Of a stretch of DNA of 48,328 bases, positions 5,913-13,021 are shown piece after piece. A model generated the notes under the pieces. The model saw only the letters and a list, made by a program, of their open reading frames with translations. It was not told the origin of the DNA and did not search any database. The stretch lies in the IMG/VR virus record IMGVR_UViG_3300032116_000331, positions 1 through 48,328 of that record, one strand, 5' to 3'. This DNA comes from a virus. A program made the position numbers and the translations under genes. Positions within the stretch are counted from its first letter, which is position 1. Each line of letters opens with the position of its first letter.

Positions 5913-6946
5913 GGGCGGCAATCCAGATAGGCGGCAATTACTTCCGCGGCAAGCGGGGGCGCGATGGCGTTGCCGTAGGCGCGCAGGCGCACCACGCGGC
6001 CGGGTATCCCATGAGCCAGCGGGAATGAGCCGGGTTCAACTGGCCGGGCTTTACCGTCTCGGCAGGGCAGCCAGTCGCAAGCGCCCCAGAAGCCTGCCGT
6101 GGCAGTTGATCCATCCGGCTGCGCTCGCTGCCGTCCGGGTTCGTCGCTGTCGTCGCCATCCCCGGCGAGTCCTTCCAGTCGCGGGCCGATGGCGTTACCC
6201 AGCTCGCCAGACACACCATCGCCGCCAGATCCGCGCCACGGCTCCGCATCGCTTCCCTGATTCCGCCCTCCATGCTGCGCACTCCCTTGTCCGCCAGTGC
6301 TGCTGTCGGCGTCGGCCAGCTCGCCAACTGTGCAGCCATTCCCAGAGTCAGGCCGAATCCGTTGTTTCCGTGCTGTTTCGCGCACGCTTCTCGGCGCGCC
6401 TGCCATTTCGTGTCCGTGTCGTTCTGAGGCCCCGCATTCGGCGTCGGCCACGAACCACAGCCGCTGCCGGATGTGAGGGGCGCCGACGCTGTGTGCGCCC
6501 AGAACCGCAGCCCCGACGCGGTAGCCTTGGCCTTCCATGTCTGACGAAACAAGATCGAGCCAGCCGAAGCCAGCCGCTGCTGCAACCTGCTCCCCAAACA
6601 CTGTGTCAGGTCGGCACTCTTTGATGAGATGGAACCAGGCCGGCCAGAGATGCCGCTGATCTTCAAACCCATCGCCGCGACCTGCCGCGCTGAAAGGCTG
6701 GCAAGGGCATGAGCCAGTCCAAACTCGTCGGTCGTCCGGCCATCCGGCAAGACGTAGAGCCAGGGACCATCCGCCGATCCCTGCAAAGAAGTGACACTGC
6801 GTGTATCCGCGTAGGTCATTGGGGGTCACGTCCTCGATGGATCGGGTATCGACGTCGCCGGGTGCGATGTGACCGGCAGCGATCAGGTTCCGCAGCCACT
6901 GCGCAGCCGCCGGGTCAATTTCGTTGTAGTAGGCGCGCGCGCTCAC
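5909..6946 (-). CDS. C5-cytosine DNA methyltransferase
   Basis: 345 residues from GTG 6946 (GTGA overlap). Ordered motifs are visible: motif I FFAGIGGW (about 53-60), motif IV with the catalytic cysteine PCQPFS (81-86), motif VI as GEQV (118-121, where ENV is usual), the VIII-like HIRQRLWFVAD, a long glycine-rich variable segment with LADAD and ELGNAIGPRLEG, and motif X YGNAIAPPLAAEVIAAY at the end. It transfers a methyl group from AdoMet to cytosine C5. With no cognate nuclease beside it, it is probably an orphan enzyme protecting phage DNA from host restriction. Phage orphan Dcm-type genes of this length are frequent in nin-like regions. Confidence 0.92.
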   Translation of the reverse strand: MSARAYYNEIDPAAAQWLRNLIAAGHIAPGDVDTRSIEDVTPNDLRGYTQCHFFAGIGGWSLALRLAGWPDDRRVWTGSCPCQPFSAAGRGDGFEDQRHLWPAWFHLIKECRPDTVFGEQVAAAAGFGWLDLVSSDMEGQGYRVGAAVLGAHSVGAPHIRQRLWFVADAECGASERHGHEMAGAPRSVRETARKQRIRPDSGNGCTVGELADADSSTGGQGSAQHGGRNQGSDAEPWRGSGGDGVSGELGNAIGPRLEGLAGDGDDSDEPGRQRAQPDGSTATAGFWGACDWLPCRDGKARPVEPGSFPLAHGIPGRVVRLRAYGNAIAPPLAAEVIAAYLDCRP

Positions 6947-7446
6947 CCCTCCACCCCCTGCCCGCCTTCCAGCGTGGGGCGCGGCTCGCAACCGAACCGG
7001 CCAAGGCGCACCGTTTCATCCGCCAGGAAAAACTCAGCCCCTGTCCAGTAGCCGCCTGCCATCACGCGAGGCTTTCCGCGCGTCCAGTAGCAGGAGCCAT
7101 TCACCGTTTCGCATAGGTGAGTCGCGTTCCAAGGCGCTTTGGCCCACCGCGCCAAGTACGCGGCGCGCTCGGCGTCGGCCTGATCTTCAAGGCTCACCAA
7201 GCCAGGGCAGCTCCCGGCCAAGCTGCTGAGTGTCGGCAGGTCGCTGTCGGGAGTTCTCGGAATCATCTTCTGCAGCCGAATCAGGTACAGCAGCAGGTCG
7301 CTCGCCTCTTCAATGGCATGCTGCACCCAGTCACCGGCCTGCAGGTCGGCCCTGTCGACCGTGGTGCCGTACTTCGCCAGGCCCACGGCCTCGCGCTCTG
7401 CCAGCAGCCGCTGCGCAGCCTGCACGGTTTCACTCGGAATGTTCAC
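6943..7446 (-). CDS. MazG-like nucleotide pyrophosphohydrolase domain protein
   Basis: 167 residues from GTG 7446 (GTGA). The N-terminal part (EREAVGLAKYGTTVDRADLQ, then DWVQHAIEEASDLLLYLIRL) has the helical layout and acidic EExxD cluster of MazG/DUF550-type all-alpha NTP pyrophosphohydrolases. The C-terminal half (about 95-167; HLCETVNGSCYWTRGKPRVM and on) is a separate domain without a name I can support. MazG-type enzymes clean or adjust nucleotide pools, including ppGpp-related signalling in some phages. The domain call is moderate; the second half is unknown. Confidence 0.65.
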   Translation of the reverse strand: MNIPSETVQAAQRLLAEREAVGLAKYGTTVDRADLQAGDWVQHAIEEASDLLLYLIRLQKMIPRTPDSDLPTLSSLAGSCPGLVSLEDQADAERAAYLARWAKAPWNATHLCETVNGSCYWTRGKPRVMAGGYWTGAEFFLADETVRLGRFGCEPRPTLEGGQGVEG

Positions 7447-7691
7447 AGCTCACCTCCACAGTGAGGACAGCGCGCGGGCGTGGCCGCAGCGTCGTCGATG
7501 AAATACTCGAAGGGCGGCATGCCCGAGTTCATGGTGTAGCGCCGCCTCCGCTGGATCAGGTCGCGGTCGTACAGGGACTTCAGCTCCTGTCGGCATGCCT
7601 CGCGCCCCGCGCCGGTCAGGCGCTCGGCCTCGATTGAGGTCAGCACGCCGCCACCCATGAGGTGCCGGAGCATCACGGCGCGGGCGCTCAC
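7443..7691 (-). CDS. Small winged-helix protein with C-terminal zinc knuckle
   Basis: 82 residues from GTG 7691, coupled by GTGA on both sides. Residues 5-50 (VMLRHLMGGGVLTSIEAERL, then AGREACRQELKSLYDRDLI) read as a winged helix-turn-helix. The tail holds CPHCGGEL, one half of a zinc ribbon. The longer frame to 7991 overlaps the next gene and is a shadow. Probably DNA-binding; the target is unknown. Confidence 0.7.
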   Translation of the reverse strand: MSARAVMLRHLMGGGVLTSIEAERLTGAGREACRQELKSLYDRDLIQRRRRYTMNSGMPPFEYFIDDAAATPARCPHCGGEL

Positions 7692-7984
7692 CGCACCACC
7701 TCCAGAACCATCACCGGCTTGACACGCACGGCCCGGCCGGCGGGCTCGATCATTGGCCGCTCCCGCACCTTCCCCGATCGCAACATCCGGCTGATTGCGT
7801 CCGCAAACGCCTTGCGGTCTTCTGTTCCTGCGCTGGGGTGAATCACCGCCAGGCATTCGCGGCGAGTCACCGGACCATCTGGCAGGGTTTCGAGTATTCG
7901 ACCCGTCCATGCGATGCGCTTCTGATTCGTTGCGCCAATCCGCTGAGCAAGCGACTGCACCCTTGCGCGTTCTGCCGCCGTCAT
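7688..7984 (-). CDS. Hypothetical DNA-binding protein
   Basis: 98 residues from ATG 7984 (ATGA overlap). The segment LETLPDGPVTRRECLAVIHP followed by AFADAISRMLRSGKVRE resembles a winged helix: an HTH with a basic recognition helix and a wing. It is one of three consecutive short HTH-like genes here (7443-8169), a layout common in nin regions. The role is not known. Confidence 0.65.
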   Translation of the reverse strand: MTAAERARVQSLAQRIGATNQKRIAWTGRILETLPDGPVTRRECLAVIHPSAGTEDRKAFADAISRMLRSGKVRERPMIEPAGRAVRVKPVMVLEVVR

Positions 7985-8169
7985 GCCGCACCCCGCATGC
8001 TGTACCGCACGGATCGCAGGGCAGCCCAGGTCAGACCAGCGCCCGCTCCAATCACTGCAGCAATTCGCCTGCGGGCGCCTTCAACGCTCAGACCAAGACG
8101 GCATGCAATTCGCCGCTCGGTCAGCGTCTGCCCTTCCACTACCCAAACCCTCAGAGGGTCGCGTTTCAT
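7981..8169 (-). CDS. Small helix-turn-helix protein
   Basis: 62 residues from ATG 8169, which overlaps the DUF1367-like gene stop as ATGA. LTERRIACRLGLSVEGARRR matches a sigma-region-4/LuxR style HTH (turn at LGLS), as in the small NinH-type proteins of lambdoid phages. No other domain is present. Likely a DNA-binding accessory factor. Confidence 0.65.
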   Translation of the reverse strand: MKRDPLRVWVVEGQTLTERRIACRLGLSVEGARRRIAAVIGAGAGLTWAALRSVRYSMRGAA

Positions 8170-8681
8170 CGGTTGTCCCCTGTCATCAGCCAATACTCGG
8201 CGCGCGCTTCTTCGGGGAAGTGCGCGACCACGTTTTCGTCAATCCATCGCGTGAGCCCGGCGAACAGCTCGCCGAACTCGGTTTCGTCCATCGAGTCGAA
8301 GGCCAGTGAGCGCGCGACCTTCACCTGCGCCTTACCCAGCGGCCCAAGGTCGATCGCCTGCAGGTCGCACGCGGTGCCGGACTCGACCTGCGCGCGCTTG
8401 ATCGCGTCGTGAGCAGTCAGCCCGGCGAAGGCAGGCCAGTGATCCGCCAGCAACTGGCCCAGCGCGTGCACGAGGCGGTGGAACTTGACGTTGCGCGGCT
8501 TGCTCAGCTCTGCGCGCAGGCTTTGACCCTGGCCCAGCTTGAGGGCACGCAGTCGGCGGCTGTCGTAGGGGCTGGCAGGCACCAATGCGCCGATTTCCTC
8601 GCCGGTGGCAGGGTCCACGAGGCGGCGGGCCTCCAGGTAGACCGGCTGGCGCTTGGGCTTCTTGGCGGTGGCGGCCATCAC
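8166..8681 (-). CDS. DUF1367-like phage protein
   Basis: About 171 residues; GTG 8681 shares GTGA with the dnaB stop, and ATG 8678 is an alternative. The signature SKPRNVKFHRLVHALGQLLA, then HDAIKRAQVESGTACD and a C-terminal FGELFAGLTRWIDENVV, agrees with the DUF1367 family found beside replication and nin genes in lambdoid phages, where NinB-type recombination mediators also sit. The biochemical function of DUF1367 is not established; the family call is from memory of its pattern. Confidence 0.75.
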   Translation of the reverse strand: MMAATAKKPKRQPVYLEARRLVDPATGEEIGALVPASPYDSRRLRALKLGQGQSLRAELSKPRNVKFHRLVHALGQLLADHWPAFAGLTAHDAIKRAQVESGTACDLQAIDLGPLGKAQVKVARSLAFDSMDETEFGELFAGLTRWIDENVVAHFPEEARAEYWLMTGDNR

Positions 8682-9979
8682 GCGGCCTCCAGGTCACGGA
8701 AGCGCATCGAGTCGGCGAGCCACGCACACTTGATCATCCCCGTGGGGCCGTGGCGGTTCTTCTCGACGTTCAGCTCGGCGACGCCCTTGTCGGCCGTCTC
8801 GGGGTTGTAGACCTCATCCCGGTACAACATCACGATGATGTCCGCCTCGCGGGTCAGCTCGTCGCTGTTCGCGAGGTCGCCGATGTCCGGCCTCTTGTCC
8901 GAGCGCTGGTCAACACTGGCCTTGACCTGCGCGAGGCTGATCACCGGGATGTCCAGGTCGCGCGCCAAGTCTTTCAGCGTGCGCGCGCTCTCGCCCACCT
9001 CTTCGTGCCGATCGCGCCCCGGAACGCGGATGCGCTGGATGTAGTCCACATACAGGGCTTCGATGTTGTGTCGGCGCTTCCACGCGCGGGCGACGCGGCA
9101 CAGTTCATCCAGCGTCGGCGCGCTGCGGTCGTAGACCCAGGCCAGCCGCCCGGTCGCCAAGTCGGACACGGACTGCGTGTAGCGCTGCCAGTGCTCCTCC
9201 TCGAACCGACCGTTGCGCAGGATCTCAGCAGGCAGCGGCCCGTTCATCGCGATCAAGCGCTGCGCCAACTGCACCGCGGGCTGCTCACCCGAGATGATGC
9301 CGACCCGATGCCCCGCCTTTGTCGCGGCGTCGGCCATGTTCATCATCTTTGCCGTCTTGCCGATGCTGGGGCGCGCGCCGAAGATGATCAGGTCGCCGCG
9401 GTGGAAGCCTCCAAGGCGCTGGTCCAGGCGCTCGATACCGCACGTGATGCCGCGCAACGCTCCCTTGGCGTTGTAGGCCGCCAGCACCTCGGCATGCGCT
9501 GCCTTCACTGCCTCGGCGAGCGTGTGGTCATGGTCGCGCTGGCTGCCCGAAAGCTCCATCAGGTCGCGCACGCCAGAGTCCGCGACGGCCAGACCGTCGT
9601 CAGCCGCCATCGCCTCGCGCTGCAGCCGCTGCCCGACCTCGATCACGCGTCGCAGCACGGACTTGCTGCGGACGATCTTCGCGTAGCTCTCGACGTTGGC
9701 CGCGCTCGGCGTCGTGCTGGCGAGCTCGACGATGTAGGAACCGCCGCCCACCGCGTCCGACTCGCCCGTGGCCTCGAACCACTCGCCGAGCGTCACCGCG
9801 TCGCACGGCTGGCCTCGGGCGATCAGCTCCGATGCGGCCCGCCAGATCAGCCGGTGCGCAGGGGCGAAGAAGTCGGCCTCTGCCAGCTTGCCGGCCACGC
9901 GATCCAGCGCATCAGGGTTCAGCAGGATGGCGCCGATGACGGCCTGCTCAGCCTCCAGGCTCTGCGGAAGGCGGCTCAT
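8678..9979 (-). CDS. dnaB: Replicative DNA helicase (DnaB family)
   Basis: 433 residues. The N-terminal DnaB domain (SLEAEQAVIGAILLNPDALD) is followed by the RecA-like motor: Walker A GARPSIGKT (201-209), IISGEQPAVQLAQRLIA (motif H1a), Walker B ALYVDYIQRI (about 315-325), VISLAQVKASVDQR (H3) and ANSDELTREADIIVMLYRDE (H4). It unwinds DNA at the phage fork as a hexamer. The gene follows the replication initiator/loader gene with an ATGA overlap, so the phage brings its own helicase, like P22 gp12, in place of recruiting the host enzyme through a lambda P-type loader. Confidence 0.95.
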   Translation of the reverse strand: MSRLPQSLEAEQAVIGAILLNPDALDRVAGKLAEADFFAPAHRLIWRAASELIARGQPCDAVTLGEWFEATGESDAVGGGSYIVELASTTPSAANVESYAKIVRSKSVLRRVIEVGQRLQREAMAADDGLAVADSGVRDLMELSGSQRDHDHTLAEAVKAAHAEVLAAYNAKGALRGITCGIERLDQRLGGFHRGDLIIFGARPSIGKTAKMMNMADAATKAGHRVGIISGEQPAVQLAQRLIAMNGPLPAEILRNGRFEEEHWQRYTQSVSDLATGRLAWVYDRSAPTLDELCRVARAWKRRHNIEALYVDYIQRIRVPGRDRHEEVGESARTLKDLARDLDIPVISLAQVKASVDQRSDKRPDIGDLANSDELTREADIIVMLYRDEVYNPETADKGVAELNVEKNRHGPTGMIKCAWLADSMRFRDLEAA

Positions 9980-10749
9980 AGCATCTGCCTCGGCTTCGTG
10001 GGCGCGCTGGAGTGCGGCACCCCGTTGCGGGCGATGAAAGTCACGTTTGTCGCTTTGTCAGCCAGCCAGTCGGCCTTGAACCCCTGCCATCCGCGTTCGC
10101 AGCAGTTGCGCAGAGCGTCGCCCAAGGGCATGCGGGCTTTAGCGGCCTCGCGCTCGATTCCCTCTAGGGCCGTCAGCGTGAGAGCGGCCTTCTTCGACTT
10201 CCGCAGTGCGATGAAGTCGCGGGCGACGGATTCGTCCACGCCCTTCGCTTGCAGCCAGGCCGAAGGCGAAAAGGCCGGCGACGCGGCAGCGGCGCCCTGC
10301 TCTTGCTCTTTCTTCTCTTCTCTTCTCTTCTCTTCTCTGGTTACGCTTTCTGTAACGCTAGGTGTAACGCTTGCGTCGTTACACTCAGCGTTACTGTTTC
10401 GTTGCATCTCGCGTGACTTCGCCACCCTCTCGTTCGTAAGTGCCCGTTTCTTAGCGGTTTCTCCGTTGTGTCTTCCGAAGTTGGGAATCCGCAACACAGA
10501 CCCGCTCTGCTCAAGCCATCCGCACATCGCCATCGCTTCGGCAAAACCTGAAACGCCAGCGATACGGTCTAGTAGCGGATATGTAACGCTGGAAGCGTTA
10601 CCGTCCTGAGTGTGCGAGTCGAACCAGGCCCACACGCGAAGCAGCTTTCCGACCACGGAATCAGCGTCGATCCCAAGGAAGCCGGCCATGCTCCAGACTT
10701 CCGGCTTGTCCGGTAAGTCCTTGGTCATCTTGATCCAATCGCCTGCCAT
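9976..10749 (-). CDS. Phage replication protein (initiator/helicase loader type)
   Basis: 257 residues from ATG 10749, with GGTGGA upstream; GTG 10758 is an alternative. The N-terminus (AGDWIKMTKDLPDKPEVWSM, GIDADSVVGKLLRVWAWFD) is the winged-helix domain of phage replication proteins. A low-complexity charged linker (TESVTREEKRREEKKEQE) follows, then a helical C-terminal domain ending WQGFKADWLADK, as in DnaT/O-like helper proteins. It should bind the origin and load DnaB. Its own coding sequence carries iteron-like repeats at 10340-10601, as lambda O does. Immediate coupling to dnaB supports the role. Confidence 0.85.
   Translation of the reverse strand: MAGDWIKMTKDLPDKPEVWSMAGFLGIDADSVVGKLLRVWAWFDSHTQDGNASSVTYPLLDRIAGVSGFAEAMAMCGWLEQSGSVLRIPNFGRHNGETAKKRALTNERVAKSREMQRNSNAECNDASVTPSVTESVTREEKRREEKKEQEQGAAAASPAFSPSAWLQAKGVDESVARDFIALRKSKKAALTLTALEGIEREAAKARMPLGDALRNCCERGWQGFKADWLADKATNVTFIARNGVPHSSAPTKPRQML
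10340..10601. repeat. Iteron-like repeats within the replication gene (candidate origin)
   Basis: The 9-mer TGTAACGCT occurs at 10351-10359, 10363-10371 and 10582-10590. Inverted copies AGCGTTAC are at 10387-10394 and 10594-10601, with variants GTTACGCT at 10340 and GTTACACT at 10378. Five tandem TCTTC units (10311-10335) lie beside the cluster, and the following bases to about 10480 are visibly less GC-rich. This copies the plan of lambda ori inside gene O: initiator-binding iterons next to an easily melted, purine/pyrimidine-asymmetric tract. The repeats encode the SVT-SVT-SVT residues of the linker. Confidence 0.7.
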
Positions 10750-10844
10750 TCTTTCCACCCTGTTCCCCTGAAAACCAACACCGCCAACCTGCAGGGTCAG
10801 GCTGTCCCCCGGTCATGACTCCGGGGTCAGGCGGGTGGCGTCTC

Positions 10845-10997
10845 TCAAGCCGCTGCCAGCAGCTCCTGCTGCACGGGCGGCCACCGTTGATCGAGCCCGA
10901 GGGCTCGGGCTGCTGCTTCGACTTCGTGCTCCGGGTGCTCGCGCTCTGCGTGCTCGATGCAAGCGGCGATGCGCTGCAGGGTTTCCAGGCGCGTCAC
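10845..10997 (-). CDS. Small hypothetical protein (50 residues)
   Basis: GTG 10997 overlaps the Ref gene stop as GTGA, and the frame runs to TGA at 10845. The product begins VTRLETLQRIAACIEHAERE and continues as a helical, glutamate/histidine-rich peptide (HPEHEVEAAARALGLDQRW). Codon third positions are GC-biased like the neighbours. It is too short for a domain call. About 95 bases of non-coding leader separate it from the replication gene. Confidence 0.65.
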   Translation of the reverse strand: MTRLETLQRIAACIEHAEREHPEHEVEAAARALGLDQRWPPVQQELLAAA

Positions 10998-11335
10998 GCC
11001 TCACCCCGCAGCATCTGTTCCTGCAGTTCCAGCAGCTCGGCGTCGGTGCCGTAGGCGGCGCGGAACGACTTGCTGCCGTCCATCAGGCTCGGGCCGTACT
11101 GGAACCGCATCTGCGGCGGCGTGACGCCCGGCAGCGGGTGTCCGCGGTGATGCCATAGGCAGAGCGCCACGCTGGCCTCGTGCCCGATCCGTCGCCCTCC
11201 AGAAAGCAGGTGGTGCGCATCGCACCCGATGGTGACCATGCCGCGCTTCCAGCACGCGACGCAGCGGCCGGCCTTGATCTGGCCGAAGCGCTCGGACTGC
11301 GCGGCGGTGATGCGCTGGCTGCTGCCGAGGCTCAC
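10994..11335 (-). CDS. Ref-like RecA-dependent nuclease
   Basis: 113 residues from GTG 11335 (TAGTG overlap). The conserved block CVACWKRGM, then CDAHHLLSGGRRIGHEAS, LCLWHHRGHP and the C-terminal YGPSLMDGSKSFRAAYG fits the P1 Ref family, an HNH-type nuclease that cuts DNA at RecA-made displacement loops and enhances recombination. The HH pairs and four cysteines/histidines for zinc are visible. Placed upstream of the replication genes, it may support recombination-dependent replication. P1 Ref is longer; this is the compact phage version. Confidence 0.8.
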   Translation of the reverse strand: MSLGSSQRITAAQSERFGQIKAGRCVACWKRGMVTIGCDAHHLLSGGRRIGHEASVALCLWHHRGHPLPGVTPPQMRFQYGPSLMDGSKSFRAAYGTDAELLELQEQMLRGEA

Positions 11336-11556
11336 TACGTCGCCCTCCGGCGCAGCTCGCGCCGGGCGTCGATCCGGCACATGCAGTAGCGCCGCAGCGA
11401 GGCCATCGCGCGCGACTCGCCGCCGCTGATCAGGTTCGGCCAGGGCCCGGCCATGCGCGCCTCCAGTGCGTCGCGGTAGTGGCGCGCGTCGGTCGCCTGC
11501 AGGCTGGATGTGACCAGCAGCAGGGTCGCGAGCTGCGGGCTACTCAGCGACTGCAT
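11335..11556 (-). CDS. Hypothetical protein
   Basis: 73 residues, overlapping the preceding gene by 17 bases and touching the next start at TAGTG. The sequence (MQSLSSPQLATLLLVTSSLQ, then YRDALEARMAGPWPNLISGG and a basic C-terminus) is amphipathic, with a single N-terminal hydrophobic patch too short for a membrane anchor. No family recognised. Confidence 0.6.
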   Translation of the reverse strand: MQSLSSPQLATLLLVTSSLQATDARHYRDALEARMAGPWPNLISGGESRAMASLRRYCMCRIDARRELRRRAT

Positions 11557-11770
11557 GGAGCCACCTGTACGCGCGGGACTGGCGGGAGCCGCCGGCGGTC
11601 TTGACCTCGCCGGCAGCGACCCATCGGGCTATCAGCTGACCGGCCAGGTTGTGCACGCCCGAGTCCACGCCGTTCTCGGCAAGCTCACGGGCGAGGCCAT
11701 CGGTATCGAAGGTGCGCCGGGTCTTCGCCCACTCGCGGGCGTCGGCGATCTGGCCGGGCGAGAGGGTCAC
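11540..11770 (-). CDS. Hypothetical small winged-helix-like protein
   Basis: 76 residues; its ATG at 11770 lies in an ATGA overlap with the CII-like gene. SPGQIADAREWAKTRRTFDT, then GVHNLAGQLIARWVAAGEVK and SRQSRAYRWL, suggests a short winged helix. It lies between the CII-like regulator and the Ref gene. Function unknown, DNA binding possible. Confidence 0.6.
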   Translation of the reverse strand: MTLSPGQIADAREWAKTRRTFDTDGLARELAENGVDSGVHNLAGQLIARWVAAGEVKTAGGSRQSRAYRWLHAVAE

Positions 11771-12159
11771 GCGACCGCCCTCAGCGCGCCGAGCCGTTCC
11801 ATCCGGCTCTCGATCGACTTCAAGCCCTTCACCGCTTCAATGAACTCGCGCTTGAGGCGGGCCTCTTCGTCCTCGAACACGAGCGGCTGCGGGTCCGCAT
11901 AGCCGGCCTCGCGCATCTCATAGGCGGCCAGCGTGTCGATCCCGCGGCAGCGCGCTTCCTTCCGGATCAAGGCCAGCTCAGCGATGTCCAGCTTCTCGCG
12001 CTTCTCCGGGTTCAGCGTGTCGTTCAGCCAGCGCGCGGCCGCGTCTGCGGGCATGCTGGGCTTGAGCATGGCGCCCACGCGCTTGTAGCCGCCGAGGGCC
12101 ATCACGGTCGCGCGAATCGCGTCCTGGTAGGTGTCAAACCACAGCGGGATCTGGCTCAT
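11767..12159 (-). CDS. CII-like regulatory protein (Phage_CP76 family)
   Basis: 130 residues from ATG 12159 with GGAG nine bases upstream; the in-frame extension to 12279 crosses a terminator and was rejected. DTYQDAIRATVMALGGYKRV, then GAMLKPSMPADAAARWLNDT and LNPEKREKLDIAELALI is the pattern of the CP76/CII regulators that guide the lysis-lysogeny choice. A helical, charged tail (EARLKREFIEAVKGLKSIES) may tetramerise. Its position after the Cro-like gene and an intrinsic terminator equals cro-tR1-cII of lambda. It probably activates repressor or integrase promoters. Confidence 0.8.
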   Translation of the reverse strand: MSQIPLWFDTYQDAIRATVMALGGYKRVGAMLKPSMPADAAARWLNDTLNPEKREKLDIAELALIRKEARCRGIDTLAAYEMREAGYADPQPLVFEDEEARLKREFIEAVKGLKSIESRMERLGALRAVA

Positions 12160-12303
12160 TCCGACGCACTCCGAGCCCGTCGGATAGCGTCGGACAGGCT
12201 CATGCAGGCAAAAAGAGAGGCGATGAACGCCTCCGAAGAAAAACGCAGCCCCGACACACCGGCCTTCCTGGCTCGGCATGCCGGGGTGCGCCCGGGGGAA
12301 CGG
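12160..12303. other. Gap between the CII-like and Cro-like genes
   Basis: These 144 bases hold the terminator described at 12205-12233 and the ribosome site of the CII-like gene. No credible reading frame was seen; possible nut-like antitermination sites could not be recognised. Confidence 0.6.
12205..12233 (-). terminator. Intrinsic terminator between cro-like and CII-like genes (tR1 equivalent)
   Basis: On the minus strand GAGGCG, a five-base loop and CGCCTC are followed by TCTCTTTTT. The stem is short but the T tract is good. It lies exactly where tR1 lies in lambda, so early transcription past this point would need antitermination or leak-through. Confidence 0.75.
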
Positions 12304-12576
12304 TTAGGCCGCACGTTCGGCGGCCTCGGGGAGGGGCTTCGTGTAGCCAGTCACGCGGCCCTTGCAGTCGCGGTTCCAGTGCAGGTGCGGCATGAACTGC
12401 TCGCAGCGCAGACCGGTGGCCAGCTCGATCGAGGGGGCGCGATCCGGGTCAAGCTCGCGACGCCCGGCCAGCCAGTGACCTACAAGGCTGGTCGAGACGC
12501 CGCAGACGGCGGCGACTTCCTCTTGGGTGATCTTCCGAGAGGCCATGTGCTCTCGGAGACGCTGCGCATCGAACAT
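12304..12576 (-). CDS. Cro-like HTH repressor
   Basis: 90 residues from ATG 12576. The HTH is clear at residues 15-40 (KITQEEVAAVCGVSTSLVGH, then WLAGRRELDPDRAPSIELAT), of the YdaS/Cro type. The C-terminal part ends in KPLPEAAERAA. It is transcribed divergently from the repressor gene over an 88-base region with two operators, so it probably represses the repressor promoter and allows the lytic path. It is first in the leftward operon that leads to replication and late genes. Confidence 0.85.
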   Translation of the reverse strand: MFDAQRLREHMASRKITQEEVAAVCGVSTSLVGHWLAGRRELDPDRAPSIELATGLRCEQFMPHLHWNRDCKGRVTGYTKPLPEAAERAA

Positions 12577-12585
12577 TGGCGGAAT

Positions 12586-12626
12586 CCTACGATTCGTAGA
12601 TTTCGGGTCATCCTACGATTCGTGGG
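12586..12626. promoter_or_regulatory. Two operators between the cro-like and repressor genes
   Basis: CCTACGATTCGTAGA at 12586-12600 and CCTACGATTCGTGGG at 12612-12626 are near-palindromes centred 26 bases apart. On the minus strand the first overlaps a TAGGAT -10 box (12590-12585), with ATGACC 16 bases upstream as a -35 candidate, giving a cro promoter that bound repressor would cover. The same motif recurs at 13411-13450. The repressor-side promoter is not clear. Confidence 0.8.
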
Positions 12627-12664
12627 ACGCAAGCGCAAGGCCTTGCCTCAAACTTTCAGCCGCC

Positions 12665-13021
12665 ATGTCGCAGCCTAAGAGACAGCCCCACGAGATATTG
12701 ACCTCCCGCCTCAAGGAGCGCGGGGTGACGCGCCGTGCTATATGGCAGGCGTTGGTGCGCCAAGGGCTCAAAGTATCCGAGTCAGCGGTGAGCCACTACT
12801 TCTCAGGGGAAAGGAAGAGGCCGCGCGACATGAAAGTGTTGATGGCGATCTGCAAAGAGCTGGATCTGCGGGTGGATGAGGTGTTGACCGGCGAGCCGTC
12901 CAAGGCGCACACCGGCATGGAAGAGGTAGCGCTGCAGCAGTTCCGTGCTCTGGAGCCGGCGCAGCAGGAAGCGGTGCTCTTGATGATGAAGACCATGGCG
13001 CCAAAGCATGGGAAAGACTGA
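12665..13021 (+). CDS. CI-type prophage repressor (HTH, no peptidase domain)
   Basis: 118 residues from ATG 12665; the upstream extension to 12527 runs through the operators and was rejected. The N-terminal XRE domain includes EILTSRLKERGVTRRAIWQA, the recognition segment KVSESAVSHYFSGERKRPRD and DMKVLMAICKELDLRVDEVL. The C-terminus (GMEEVALQQFRALEPAQQEA) is a short helical dimerisation-like tail. There is no Ala-Gly cleavage site or Ser/Lys dyad of LexA/CI proteins, so RecA-stimulated self-cleavage is not expected and induction must work another way. No clear ribosome site precedes the start, as with lambda cI from pRM. Confidence 0.85.
   Translation: MSQPKRQPHEILTSRLKERGVTRRAIWQALVRQGLKVSESAVSHYFSGERKRPRDMKVLMAICKELDLRVDEVLTGEPSKAHTGMEEVALQQFRALEPAQQEAVLLMMKTMAPKHGKD

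Noticed and set aside
5938-6819. 293-codon minus-strand frame inside the methyltransferase gene
   Set aside because: It contains some methyltransferase-like words (SWPTPNAG) in another frame, but the full ordered motif set I-X is in the frame 5909-6946.
7443-7991. 182-residue version of the small HTH gene
   Set aside because: The N-terminal 100 residues overlap the neighbouring gene and are low-complexity; the GTG at 7691 fits the coupling pattern.
8585-10609. 674-codon plus-strand open frame
   Set aside because: It is the antisense of dnaB and the replication gene; its composition is Arg/Ala/Val/His-rich and it shows no domain. GC-rich coding sequence commonly leaves such open shadows.
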